The notes: generated by a model from the sequence alone, not told the origin. 12,175 bases of DNA from JBGTFE01 sp036403235 (GCA_036403235.1 DASWRI010000019.1:1-12175); one strand, 5' to 3'. Shown: positions 1-5,245, counted from the first letter of the stretch. Program-made: numbers and translations.

Positions 1-263
1 TTGAGCTGTTCGTCGATTTCGTCGGAAATCGCCTGCACCTGCCGCTGGTTGGCGCCGCTGACGATGATAAAAAATTCGGCGAAGCTGGCAATCTCGCGCA
101 AATCGAGCGCGACCATATTAAAAGCTTTTTTCTCGCTCGCGCACCGCAGAGCAAGTTTTACTTCCGCGTCCAGCTCTTCGAAAGGCGTCGCTTCGACCTC
201 GGCAATTTCGATGACTTTTGTCGTTTGATGCTGTAAAGTTTTTTCCTTTGTTGCTTCCATCAT
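1..263 (-). CDS. rsfS: Ribosomal silencing factor RsfS (partial, C-terminus beyond the window)
   Basis: Reading on the minus strand from 263, the protein starts MMEATKEKTL and includes ALDLREIASFAEFFIIVSGA followed by NQRQVQAISDEIDEQL. This is the conserved core of the RsfS/YbeB/Iojap family. RsfS binds ribosomal protein L14 on the free 50S subunit and blocks joining to 30S when nutrients are scarce. About 87 residues are visible and the rest lies off the left edge. I chose the first ATG (261-263) because it overlaps the nadD stop as ATGA, matching the obg-nadD junction; the second ATG (258-260) is also possible. The first ~25 residues, before the conserved region, are a variable extension. 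Co-transcription with obg and nadD is likely. obg also encodes a 50S-associated factor, so the two flank nadD in one ribosome-related operon. Identification is confident; the exact start is less so. Confidence 0.9.
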   Translation of the reverse strand, partial: MMEATKEKTLQHQTTKVIEIAEVEATPFEELDAEVKLALRCASEKKAFNMVALDLREIASFAEFFIIVSGANQRQVQAISDEIDEQL

Positions 264-937
264 TTATAAATCTGATATTTTTCGACGTATTTTGCAACCT
301 CTTCCGGCACAAGTTCACGCCAAGCCGCTCTATTTTCTCTAATCTGCCGCCGGATTTCCGTCGCCGAAATATCGAGCTGAACGGCATCTGTAATATAAAT
401 AGTTTCAGATTTCCGGTTTCCGGTTTCTGTTTTTTCGCTTGAAATTTGAAACTTGAAATTTGAAACGTTCCCGCGCAAATCGACAATTCTTTCCCGAATC
501 TCGTCCGTCACGTGCGAAAAATCGATTTCGTAATCAGGCCGCGTCACGACAATGATATTGACACACGTTAAAACCGTTTCCCACTCGCGCCAGGTCGTAA
601 TTTCAGCCCATGAATCGGCGCCCATCACAAAAAAAATACGCTCGTCCGGCAATTCATTTTCGAGCCGCGTCAAAGTTTCGACCGTGTATGGCTTTTCCGG
701 CATTTCAAGTTCCATTTTGGAAACTTTTATTTTTGCTTCGCCGGCGGTTGAAAGAGCGAGCATCGCAAAACGGTGAAAAGCGGAAGTCGGCTTTTTTCTT
801 TTTTTGTGCGGCGCGTGAAATGCGGGAATAAAAACGAATTCGTCAAGCTCAAAAATTTCCGTCAGCGTCCGCGCAATCGTCAGATGCCCGCAGTGAACCG
901 GGTCAAACGAGCCGCCGTAAAATGCAATTCGCTTCAT
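260..937 (-). CDS. nadD: Nicotinate-nucleotide adenylyltransferase with an in-frame repeat-derived insert
   Basis: The 225-residue protein transfers AMP from ATP to nicotinate mononucleotide, giving deamido-NAD in cytosolic NAD synthesis. The nucleotidyltransferase signature GGSFDPVHCGHL sits at residues 8-19 and the C-terminal ISATEIRR motif at about 190-197. MGADSW (105-110) and the TRPDYE segment (132-137) also fit NadD. The gene overlaps obg upstream and rsfS downstream by 4 nt each, implying translational coupling. The oddity is residues 158-178, which are encoded by nine consecutive heptamers (404-466) resembling intergenic repeats elsewhere in the window. They lie between LRGN and TIYITDAVQLD, just before the ISATEIRR motif. 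Because 9 x 7 = 63 nt is divisible by three, the frame is kept. The insert probably forms a surface loop, and nothing else suggests loss of function. Confidence 0.95.
   Translation of the reverse strand: MKRIAFYGGSFDPVHCGHLTIARTLTEIFELDEFVFIPAFHAPHKKRKKPTSAFHRFAMLALSTAGEAKIKVSKMELEMPEKPYTVETLTRLENELPDERIFFVMGADSWAEITTWREWETVLTCVNIIVVTRPDYEIDFSHVTDEIRERIVDLRGNVSNFKFQISSEKTETGNRKSETIYITDAVQLDISATEIRRQIRENRAAWRELVPEEVAKYVEKYQIYK
404..466 (-). repeat. Heptamer tandem repeat inside nadD (STRR-like)
   Basis: Nine 7-nt units in a row on the plus strand: ttcagat, ttccggt twice, ttctgtt, ttttcgc, then ttgaaat and ttgaaac alternating twice. The two halves (about 402-427 and 441-466) are also inverted repeats, pairing at 20 of 26 positions around a 13-nt loop, so the transcript can form a hairpin. 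The array encodes residues 158-178 of NadD. Its unit length and style match the intergenic arrays at 2944-2978 and 3274-3348. I infer insertion or expansion of the same element class in a coding sequence. Confidence 0.85.
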
Positions 938-1974
938 TTTTCCAACTCGTTGATTTCAATCGCGGCTGTTTCCCGCTTCATCTCTTCCAATTTTTTCGCC
1001 ACCAGACCGACAAGCTCCTTCGTTCCCTGATTTGTGACGGCCGATATTTCCAAAAATTCTTTTTCGTCTTGTTTGGCTTTTTCGCGCAGGGCTTCCAATC
1101 TTTCCGGTTCGTCGAGCGCATCGATTTTTGTCGCCACTACAATCTGCGGCCGTTCGGCTAAATCCGGATTATAATTGGCCAGCTCGCGGTTGATGATTTC
1201 GTAATCTTCGACCGGATTTCTCTCTGAAAGCGATGAAATGTCGACCAGATGCAGAATCAGTTTTGTCCGCTCGACGTGGCGCAAAAATCTGTCGCCGAGA
1301 CCGGCGCCTTCCGACGCGCCTTCGATTAAGCCGGGAATATCGGCGACGACAAAAGTTTTGTATTCGCCCAAATCGACAACGCCCAAATTCGGCTCGAGCG
1401 TCGTAAAAGGATAATCGGCAATTTTCGGCTTGGCGGCGGAAATAACGGAAATTAAAGTCGATTTTCCGGCGTTCGGAAAACCGACCAGACCGACGTCGGC
1501 GATTAATTTTAATTCCAGCTGCAGCTCGCGCTCTTCGCCCGGACGCCCGGTGTAATGAAATTTCGGCGCGCGCCTGGTCGGCGTCGCGAAATGCTGATTT
1601 CCCCAGCCGCCCTTGCCGCCTTTGGCCGCGCGGAAACGCTGTCCGGCTTCGGTAAAATCGAAAACCAAATCTTCGGTTTCGACGTCGAAAACCTGAGTCC
1701 CGACCGGAACTTTGACCGTCACGTCCGCGCCGTCGCGCCCGTGACGGTTCGAGCCTTCGCCGTGACGCCCGCGCTCGGCTTTGTGTTCGGGATTGTAGCG
1801 CAGGTGCAGCAGTGTGTTCAAACCTTCGTCCGCTTCAAGCCAGACGTCGCCGCCTTTGCCGCCGTCGCCGCCCGAAGGCCCGCCGCGCGGAACGAATTTT
1901 TCGCGCCGAAAAGCGGTCACACCATTTCCGCCGTTTCCGGCCATTACTTTTATTTTTGCGCGGTCAATAAACAT
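934..1974 (-). CDS. obg: Obg/CgtA family GTPase
   Basis: The 346-residue cytosolic GTPase acts in late 50S ribosome assembly and links to stress and cell-cycle control. The Gly-rich Obg domain occupies residues 1-158 and includes GGNGVTAFRREKFVPRGGPS and GGDGGKGGDVW. The G domain follows: G1 GFPNAGKST (165-173), G2 around TTLEPN (191-196), G3 DIPGL (212-216), G4 TKID (282-285) and G5 SAV (311-313). G4 is TKID instead of the usual NKxD, a variant that should be noted. The protein ends soon after the G domain, so it lacks the C-terminal OCT domain found in some relatives. The start MFIDRAKIKV is the family's usual N-terminus. There is only a weak purine run (AAAAGAAG) abutting the ATG and no good Shine-Dalgarno. 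It leads an operon with nadD and rsfS (4-nt overlaps). Upstream lies the terminator of the candidate ncRNA, so this operon's promoter is uncertain. Confidence 0.97.
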   Translation of the reverse strand: MFIDRAKIKVMAGNGGNGVTAFRREKFVPRGGPSGGDGGKGGDVWLEADEGLNTLLHLRYNPEHKAERGRHGEGSNRHGRDGADVTVKVPVGTQVFDVETEDLVFDFTEAGQRFRAAKGGKGGWGNQHFATPTRRAPKFHYTGRPGEERELQLELKLIADVGLVGFPNAGKSTLISVISAAKPKIADYPFTTLEPNLGVVDLGEYKTFVVADIPGLIEGASEGAGLGDRFLRHVERTKLILHLVDISSLSERNPVEDYEIINRELANYNPDLAERPQIVVATKIDALDEPERLEALREKAKQDEKEFLEISAVTNQGTKELVGLVAKKLEEMKRETAAIEINELEK

Positions 1975-2035
1975 CTTCTTTTATTCTAAATGTTTAGCCC
2001 GCATCGGCAAAATCGGCGAAGCGTAAAGAAATTTC

Positions 2036-2080
2036 AAAAAAAAAGAAAGCACTGCCTTAATTTCTTAAAGCAGCGCTTTC
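2036..2080 (-). terminator. Intrinsic terminator of the candidate ncRNA, upstream of obg
   Basis: On the minus strand GAAAGC (2075-2080) pairs with GCTTTC (2045-2050) and GCAG pairs with CTGC just inside, with one mismatch. Four more A-T pairs and a 4-nt loop close the stem. A run of nine U residues follows (plus-strand A run at 2036-2044). This is a textbook rho-independent terminator for minus-strand transcription, ending about 60 nt before the obg start. Confidence 0.85.
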
Positions 2081-2553
2081 CTGTCCTTACAAAATACGGA
2101 AGTATTCAAATAAGGTTTGGCGATTTTAACATGTACACGCTCAAATCGCCGATTTTTGTATTCCGAAGAGTCTCGCGGCGAGCGCATCTCCGGTCAGCAC
2201 CCAAAATGTTTTCACAAATTGTTTTGCTTCTCTCGAAGCCGTGGTGCCGTTAGGTTTTTGTTGTGGTGGCTTTTCCTCCACCGCCGGTTACGTTCCCGGC
2301 AACGAGGCTCACTATGCGCTTTCGCGCGTGAGCGGCATCGCTCCTTTCTGGCTGTTCCTTTCCAAAAAGCGCCGTTCGTTTTTATCCGAACGACTCGAAA
2401 AGTCTTTCGACTCTTCTTGAGCCAAGCCTTTCGGCTCGATTCGGGGCGTACATAACAGCTTTTTCCGTCTTTTGCTGCTCTCGAACGATGCGTCGCCGCA
2501 CTGCTCGCCTCTCCCCGTACCGGTCAAACGCCCGTAAGCAATTTGACTTGTAT
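2036..2553 (-). ncRNA. Candidate structured ncRNA of about 520 nt, family not recognised
   Basis: A consensus promoter (2559-2586) and an intrinsic terminator (2036-2080) bound a segment with no credible protein gene but a chain of hairpins on the minus strand. Stems seen directly (plus coordinates): 2523-2547 (6 bp), 2489-2500 (4 bp, GCGA loop), 2424-2437 and 2400-2413 (5 bp each, GAAA loops), 2373-2392 (6 bp), 2307-2333 (10 bp with a 3-nt bulge, GAAA loop), 2283-2300 (5 bp), 2265-2282 (5 bp), 2226-2239 (5 bp, GAGA loop), 2119-2150 (8 bp) and 2085-2115 (two stacked 5-bp stems). A 5-bp closing helix may join 2442-2446 with 2513-2517. I looked for hallmarks of tmRNA (tRNA-like ends, tag frame, CCA), RNase P RNA (the GAGGAAAGUCC core), SRP RNA and 6S RNA and saw none. 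It could be a free RNA or a long leader ahead of obg. The 5' end is inferred from promoter spacing. Confidence 0.68.
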
Positions 2554-2558
2554 AAGAG

Positions 2559-2586
2559 ATTCTACAGTAGATTTTTTACTTGTCAA
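2559..2586 (-). promoter_or_regulatory. Sigma70-type promoter for the candidate ncRNA
   Basis: On the minus strand a perfect -35 TTGACA (2581-2586) is followed by a 16-nt spacer and -10 TAGAAT (2559-2564). The predicted start is near 2551-2553. A perfect 11-bp palindrome, TCTACAGTAGA (2561-2571), overlaps the -10 and could be an operator. Confidence 0.75.
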
Positions 2587-2880
2587 GCAGAAAGTACTTT
2601 AAGTTTTGCCCTTATTTTACGGGCGTATTTTAAAGAAGCTGTGGACGGATTTCGCTCTTTCCTGTGGAAAAAATTGTGGAAAACCCGGCAAGCGTTTTCA
2701 AATTATAATTTAAAATTTTGGTTAGATTTCTTTGAAGACATAAGCTATTGTGGAAATCTCCGAATTTTGGTGCGAAAAAAAAAATTTTAAGAGCGAAAAA
2801 AAATAATTTTGAGCCGGATTTGAACTGGATTTTGCCGAAAATTTGTTCAAAAGGAGAATTATTTTCGATTTTTTGACCGG
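2587..2880. other. AT-rich intergenic DNA with DnaA-box-like sites and A-tracts
   Basis: This stretch lies between the ncRNA promoter and the rpmA terminator and holds no credible gene. TGTGGA occurs four times within about 120 bp in the same orientation. TGTGGAAAA at 2663-2671 and 2675-2683 (TTTTCCACA on the minus strand) fits the DnaA-box consensus TTWTNCACA. TGTGGAAAT at 2749-2757 is one base off, and TGTGGACGG at 2640-2648 is weaker. AT-rich DNA follows at 2698-2730. Two long A-tracts form an imperfect direct repeat at 2773-2812 (gcg followed by A10 or A8, then T-rich). That could bend DNA. Confidence 0.45.
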
Positions 2881-2922
2881 ACAAAACAAAAGGACGCATG
2901 CTCAATCTAAGCGTGCGTCCTT
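2881..2922 (-). terminator. Intrinsic terminator of the rplU-rpmA transcript
   Basis: A 13-bp stem (2890-2902 with 2910-2922, one G-U pair) closes a 7-nt loop. On the minus strand it is followed by a U-rich tail, TTTGTTTTGT (2881-2889 and adjacent). It lies about 60 nt after the rpmA stop. It should separate rplU-rpmA transcription from obg. Confidence 0.88.
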
Positions 2923-2943
2923 AAAAAACTCTGCGAAAATTGC

Positions 2944-2978
2944 GCGGGTCGCAAATCGCAAATCTAAAATTGCAAATT
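2944..2978. repeat. Heptamer repeat array between rpmA and its terminator
   Basis: Five 7-nt units in a row: gcgggtc, gcaaatc twice, taaaatt, gcaaatt. It ends two bases before the rpmA stop codon on the plus-strand map. Same class as the arrays at 404-466 and 3274-3348. Confidence 0.7.
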
Positions 2979-2980
2979 TC

Positions 2981-3265
2981 CTACGCGGCTTTCGGTGCGA
3001 GCTCCGCCGCGCCTTCGGCATAAACGCTGATAAATTTGCCTTTCTGACCTTTGTTTTCAAATTTAACAAAACCTTCAATCAAAGCAAAAAGCGTGTCGTC
3101 TTTGCCGCGTCCGACGTTTTTGCCCGGTTTCCATTTCGTGCCGCGCTGGCGCGCCAGAATATTTCCGCCGAGAACGTGCTCGCCGCCGAATTTCTTGAGT
3201 CCCAACCGCTGCGCGTGTGAATCGCGCCCGTTTCTAGATGAACCTACACCTTTCTTATGAGCCAT
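2981..3265 (-). CDS. rpmA: Large ribosomal subunit protein bL27
   Basis: The 94-residue protein starts MAHKKGVGSSRNGRDSHAQR and continues LGLKKFGGEHVLGGNILARQ, RGTKWKPGKNVG and GRGKDDTLFAL, all diagnostic of bL27. The mature-type N-terminus begins directly at AHKKG, without the cleaved extension found in Firmicutes. bL27 sits at the 50S peptidyl transferase centre, where its N-terminus contacts tRNA. The ATG at 3263-3265 has no adjacent Shine-Dalgarno. The good GGAGG (3349-3353) lies 83 nt upstream, directly after the rplU stop, and is separated by heptamer repeats that can fold up. An in-frame stop a few codons upstream rules out a longer start. It is co-transcribed with rplU, and translation may depend on the hairpin described separately. 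Length and motifs are normal. Confidence 0.97.
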   Translation of the reverse strand: MAHKKGVGSSRNGRDSHAQRLGLKKFGGEHVLGGNILARQRGTKWKPGKNVGRGKDDTLFALIEGFVKFENKGQKGKFISVYAEGAAELAPKAA

Positions 3266-3273
3266 AACTTTTA

Positions 3274-3348
3274 ATTTTAGATTTTAGATTTGCGATTTTA
3301 GATTGGATAAAGATTTCAATCAAAAATCAAAAATCAAAAATCAAAAAT
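3274..3348. repeat. Inverted pair of heptamer arrays between rplU and rpmA
   Basis: Four perfect caaaaat units (3321-3348) face four units of the attttag type (3274-3301, one altered to atttgcg). On the minus-strand mRNA the first set is (ATTTTTG)x4 and the second is CTAAAAT, CGCAAAT, CTAAAAT, CTAAAAT. They pair register for register, six of seven positions per heptamer, plus four further pairs (3317-3320 with 3302-3305) and an 11-nt loop. That gives 28 pairs in 32 positions. The stem starts right after GGAGG and ends 8 nt before the rpmA ATG. Confidence 0.85.
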
Positions 3349-3353
3349 CCTCC
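3349..3353 (-). promoter_or_regulatory. Displaced Shine-Dalgarno of rpmA (GGAGG)
   Basis: GGAGG on the minus strand directly follows the rplU stop codon and is the only strong ribosome binding site before rpmA. It is 83 nt from the rpmA ATG in linear distance. The intervening hairpin (3274-3348) would reduce the effective spacing to 8 nt. Confidence 0.65.
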
Positions 3354-3644
3354 TTAAATCTTTTCTATCTTAATTTCCGTGTAACCTTGACGGTGACCTT
3401 GTTTGCGTTTGTATTGTTTGCGGCGTTTCTTTTTGAAAACGATGACTTTTTCGCCGCGGCCGTGTCCGACGACGATTGCCGAAACGGTTGCGCCGCCGAT
3501 TTTAGCGTCTCCGCCCGCGCCCGAAACCAGGGCTTCGACGTCGACTTTTTCGCCTTCTTTTTTATCAATCGTCGGCACGCGCAAAGTTTGACCTTCCGCG
3601 ACCGCAAATTGTTTTCCGCCTGTTCTGATAATTGCGTAACTCAT
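3354..3644 (-). CDS. rplU: Large ribosomal subunit protein bL21
   Basis: The 96-residue protein MSYAIIRTGGKQFAVAEGQ... ends with KKKRRKQYKRKQGHRQGYTE followed by IKIEKI. This C-terminal basic motif is the bL21 signature and binds 23S rRNA. Length is slightly below the usual ~103 residues, with nothing missing from the core. The ATG at 3642-3644 is preceded by GGGAGA about 11 nt upstream. A consensus promoter lies about 60 nt upstream (3703-3731), so rplU heads a two-gene transcript with rpmA that ends at 2881-2922. The order rplU-rpmA-obg is widely conserved, but here obg is uncoupled from the ribosomal genes by the terminator and the ncRNA region. Confidence 0.97.
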   Translation of the reverse strand: MSYAIIRTGGKQFAVAEGQTLRVPTIDKKEGEKVDVEALVSGAGGDAKIGGATVSAIVVGHGRGEKVIVFKKKRRKQYKRKQGHRQGYTEIKIEKI

Positions 3645-3702
3645 TTTATTATTATCTCCCTAGCCGCAGGTCGAGAATTTGACCGCCAGCCGAAAAGTAA
3701 AG

Positions 3703-3731
3703 ATTATAGAGAAAACGGGCGAAAAGGTCAA
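3703..3731 (-). promoter_or_regulatory. Sigma70-type promoter for rplU-rpmA
   Basis: On the minus strand -35 TTGACC (3726-3731), a 17-nt spacer and a perfect -10 TATAAT (3703-3708). The start is predicted near 3696, giving a ~50-nt leader with a GGGAGA ribosome binding site. A small 4-bp stem, GGTC with GACC, lies in the leader. The site is in the hpt-rplU gap, so rplU does not depend on hpt transcription. Confidence 0.85.
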
Positions 3732-3756
3732 AGCGAGTCGGGGCGTAAAATGAATT

Positions 3757-4308
3757 TTATGCTTCGGCCGGATTTTTGACGACTCCGATAAACGGCAGAT
3801 TCCGGTATCGGCCGGCGGCGTCAAGGCCGTAGCCGACGACAAATTTATTCGGAATTCGAAAGCCGCAGTAATCGATTTTCAGCTCGGTTTTGATGCGCGG
3901 CTCGGGTTTGTCGAGCAGCGTCGCGATTTTTAGAGAATTTGCGCCGCGCGAGCCTAAAATCTCCATCAAGCGAAAAAGCGTCAGCCCGGTGTCGATAATA
4001 TCTTCGCAGACAATGACGTCTTTTCCGCGAATCGAATTGGTCAAATCTTTTAAGATTTCGACGTCGCCCGAAGAGACGGTCGCGTCCTTGTAGCTTGAAA
4101 CCGCCATAAAATCTATCGTCAGGCGCGAATCGATGGCGCGCATCAAATCGGCCAGAAAAATGACCGAGCCTTTCAGAACGCCGATTAAAACGAGGTCGCG
4201 TCCGGCGTATTCTTCGGTAATTTGCCGTCCGAGCTCGGCGACGCGCGCGCTTATTTGTTCGGCAGTGTATAAAACTTCCAGATTCGGATTTGTAAATTCG
4301 GTTGACAT
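3757..4308 (-). CDS. hpt: Hypoxanthine phosphoribosyltransferase
   Basis: The enzyme converts hypoxanthine (and often guanine) plus PRPP to the nucleotide in cytosolic purine salvage. The PRPP-binding loop is CEDIIDTGLTL, the family's (V/I)xxxEDxxDTGxT motif. LVLIGVLKGSVIFLADLMR and DFMAVSSYKDATVSSGDVEI match the HPRT substrate and flexible loops, and CGFRIPNKFVVGYGLDAAGR the C-terminal region. I place the start at ATG 4306-4308 (MSTEFTNPNLEVL), giving 183 residues, normal for bacterial HPRT. An upstream in-frame ATG (4377) would add 23 residues encoded largely by heptamer repeats and would start upstream of the likely promoter (4335-4363), so I reject it. No clear Shine-Dalgarno precedes the chosen ATG. 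It is divergent from rpiB, with about 100 nt between the starts. Confidence 0.93.
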   Translation of the reverse strand: MSTEFTNPNLEVLYTAEQISARVAELGRQITEEYAGRDLVLIGVLKGSVIFLADLMRAIDSRLTIDFMAVSSYKDATVSSGDVEILKDLTNSIRGKDVIVCEDIIDTGLTLFRLMEILGSRGANSLKIATLLDKPEPRIKTELKIDYCGFRIPNKFVVGYGLDAAGRYRNLPFIGVVKNPAEA

Positions 4309-4334
4309 AAATTTGATTGAAATGCTTTTTGGAA

Positions 4335-4363
4335 ATACTATTTCAAACAGTGGCAAGTGACAA
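4335..4363 (-). promoter_or_regulatory. Probable promoter for hpt, overlapping heptamer repeats
   Basis: On the minus strand -35 TTGTCA (4358-4363, 5 of 6 to consensus), a 17-nt spacer and -10 TAGTAT (4335-4340, 4 of 6). The predicted transcript start near 4328 leaves about a 20-nt leader before the ATG at 4308. The -35 lies within a heptamer array. Confidence 0.5.
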
Positions 4364-4382
4364 GTGACGAAGGACAAGTTTT
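4348..4382. repeat. Heptamer repeat array in the hpt-rpiB divergent region
   Basis: Units cagtggc, aagtgac, aagtgac, gaaggac, aagtttt follow at a strict 7-nt period. They supply the -35 of the likely hpt promoter. Unlike the rplU-rpmA array, no complementary partner array is evident. Confidence 0.6.
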
Positions 4383-4411
4383 TAATTTGTGCTGCTTTGT
4401 AATTAAAAAAT

Positions 4412-5191
4412 ATGGCTCAAGATAAAGAAACACGCGACCGGGTGCGCGCTTTGGTGCAGGAAGTTCTAAAAAGCGTGCCGGTCGAAGAAGAAGAAAAACC
4501 GCTGGAAGTTTTTCCGAAGCGCGTCGTCGTAAACTCGCTGAAAGAAAACATTAACAAGGAATTTGACCGCGACGAATCGGCCAAATCCTTGATTACCGAA
4601 GACGATTTGCGCGGGCTCGGAGAGGGCGCGCGGGTGCGCGTCGCGGAAAATGCGCGCTTTACGCCGCTCGCGCAGGATATTGTTCGCGAAAGAAGATTAG
4701 AGCTCGTCAAAAAATCTTCGCGCGGCGTGCAGGCGAAAGTAAAATCGGTCGCCGTCGGATGCGACCACGGCGGATTTGAATTTAAGGAAAAACTAAAAGA
4801 TTTTCTCGCCGATTCGGGTCTGCAGGTCAAGGATTTCGGCACGAATTCAAAAGACGCGGTCGATTACCCTGATTTTGCGCACGCGGTCGCGAAAGCGGTT
4901 TCCAATCGTCAGGCGGAAGTCGGAATCATTATCGACGGCGCGGGCATCGGAAGCGCGATGACGGCTAATAAAGTTCCGGGCGTGCGCGCCGCCGCCTGTT
5001 ATTCGGCGGCGCTCGCCCGCAATTCGCGCGAGCATAACGGCGCGAACGTTTTAACTCTCGGAAGCGGCCAGAACTCTTTCGCCGAGATAAAGGAAATCGT
5101 CGAAGCGTTTCTGTCGTCCGACCTGACCGAAGACCGGCACAAAAAGCGCGTCGGAAAAATCGACACAATCGAAATGCAGTATAAGAAGTAG
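4412..5191 (+). CDS. rpiB: RpiB/LacA-family sugar-phosphate isomerase with a ~110-residue N-terminal extension
   Basis: The 259-residue protein has an RpiB fold at about 112-251: VAVGCDHGGFEFKEKLKDFL, DYPDFAHAVAKAV, ANKVPGVRAA, SREHNGANVL and DRHKKRVGKI. RpiB enzymes interconvert ribose-5-P and ribulose-5-P or related sugar phosphates. The catalytic-site motif is DGAGIG (175-180), where E. coli RpiB has CGTGVG, so the general-base Cys is Asp and the following Thr is Ala. The phosphate-binding and His elements (H119, H208, H243, R246) remain. Residues 1-110 are extra. An amphipathic helix at about 5-21 (ETRDRVRALVQEVLKSV) and an acidic linker are followed by a small module, LITEDDLRGLGEGARVRV, ending in an FTPLAQDIVRER motif. 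The helix resembles an encapsulation peptide of microcompartment cargo. deoC follows 54 nt downstream on the same strand. The family is certain; substrate and isomerase activity are not. No good Shine-Dalgarno is seen. Confidence 0.88.
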   Translation: MAQDKETRDRVRALVQEVLKSVPVEEEEKPLEVFPKRVVVNSLKENINKEFDRDESAKSLITEDDLRGLGEGARVRVAENARFTPLAQDIVRERRLELVKKSSRGVQAKVKSVAVGCDHGGFEFKEKLKDFLADSGLQVKDFGTNSKDAVDYPDFAHAVAKAVSNRQAEVGIIIDGAGIGSAMTANKVPGVRAAACYSAALARNSREHNGANVLTLGSGQNSFAEIKEIVEAFLSSDLTEDRHKKRVGKIDTIEMQYKK

Positions 5192-5245
5192 GCAGAGAGA
5201 GTAGTCAGCAGACGGGAGATTGATTTACAATTTACAAAAGAATCT

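Noticed and set aside
1555..1989. 144-residue plus-strand open frame opposite obg
   Set aside because: It lies wholly antisense to a clear Obg protein, has Ala/Arg/Pro-biased shadow composition and resembles no family.
2312..2527. 71-residue minus-strand open frame within the ncRNA region
   Set aside because: It starts at TTG with no ribosome binding site, spans several hairpins, has no family resemblance and ends mid-structure. A small protein encoded by the RNA is not excluded but is not supported.
2036..2553. tmRNA, RNase P RNA, SRP RNA or 6S RNA
   Set aside because: No tRNA-like ends or CCA, no tag reading frame, no RNase P core motifs, no SRP apical motif and no single long 6S-type bulged rod were visible by eye. 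A covariance search is needed to be certain.
2640..2757. Firm call of a replication origin
   Set aside because: Only two sites match the DnaA-box consensus fully, dnaA is not nearby and skew cannot be computed here, so it is reported as a finding only.
3274..3348. CRISPR array
   Set aside because: The repeat unit is 7 nt with no spacers, so it is a tandem heptamer repeat.
4309..4377. Longer N-terminus of Hpt starting at 4377
   Set aside because: The extra 23 residues come largely from heptamer repeats, would start upstream of the likely promoter and are not part of the HPRT family.
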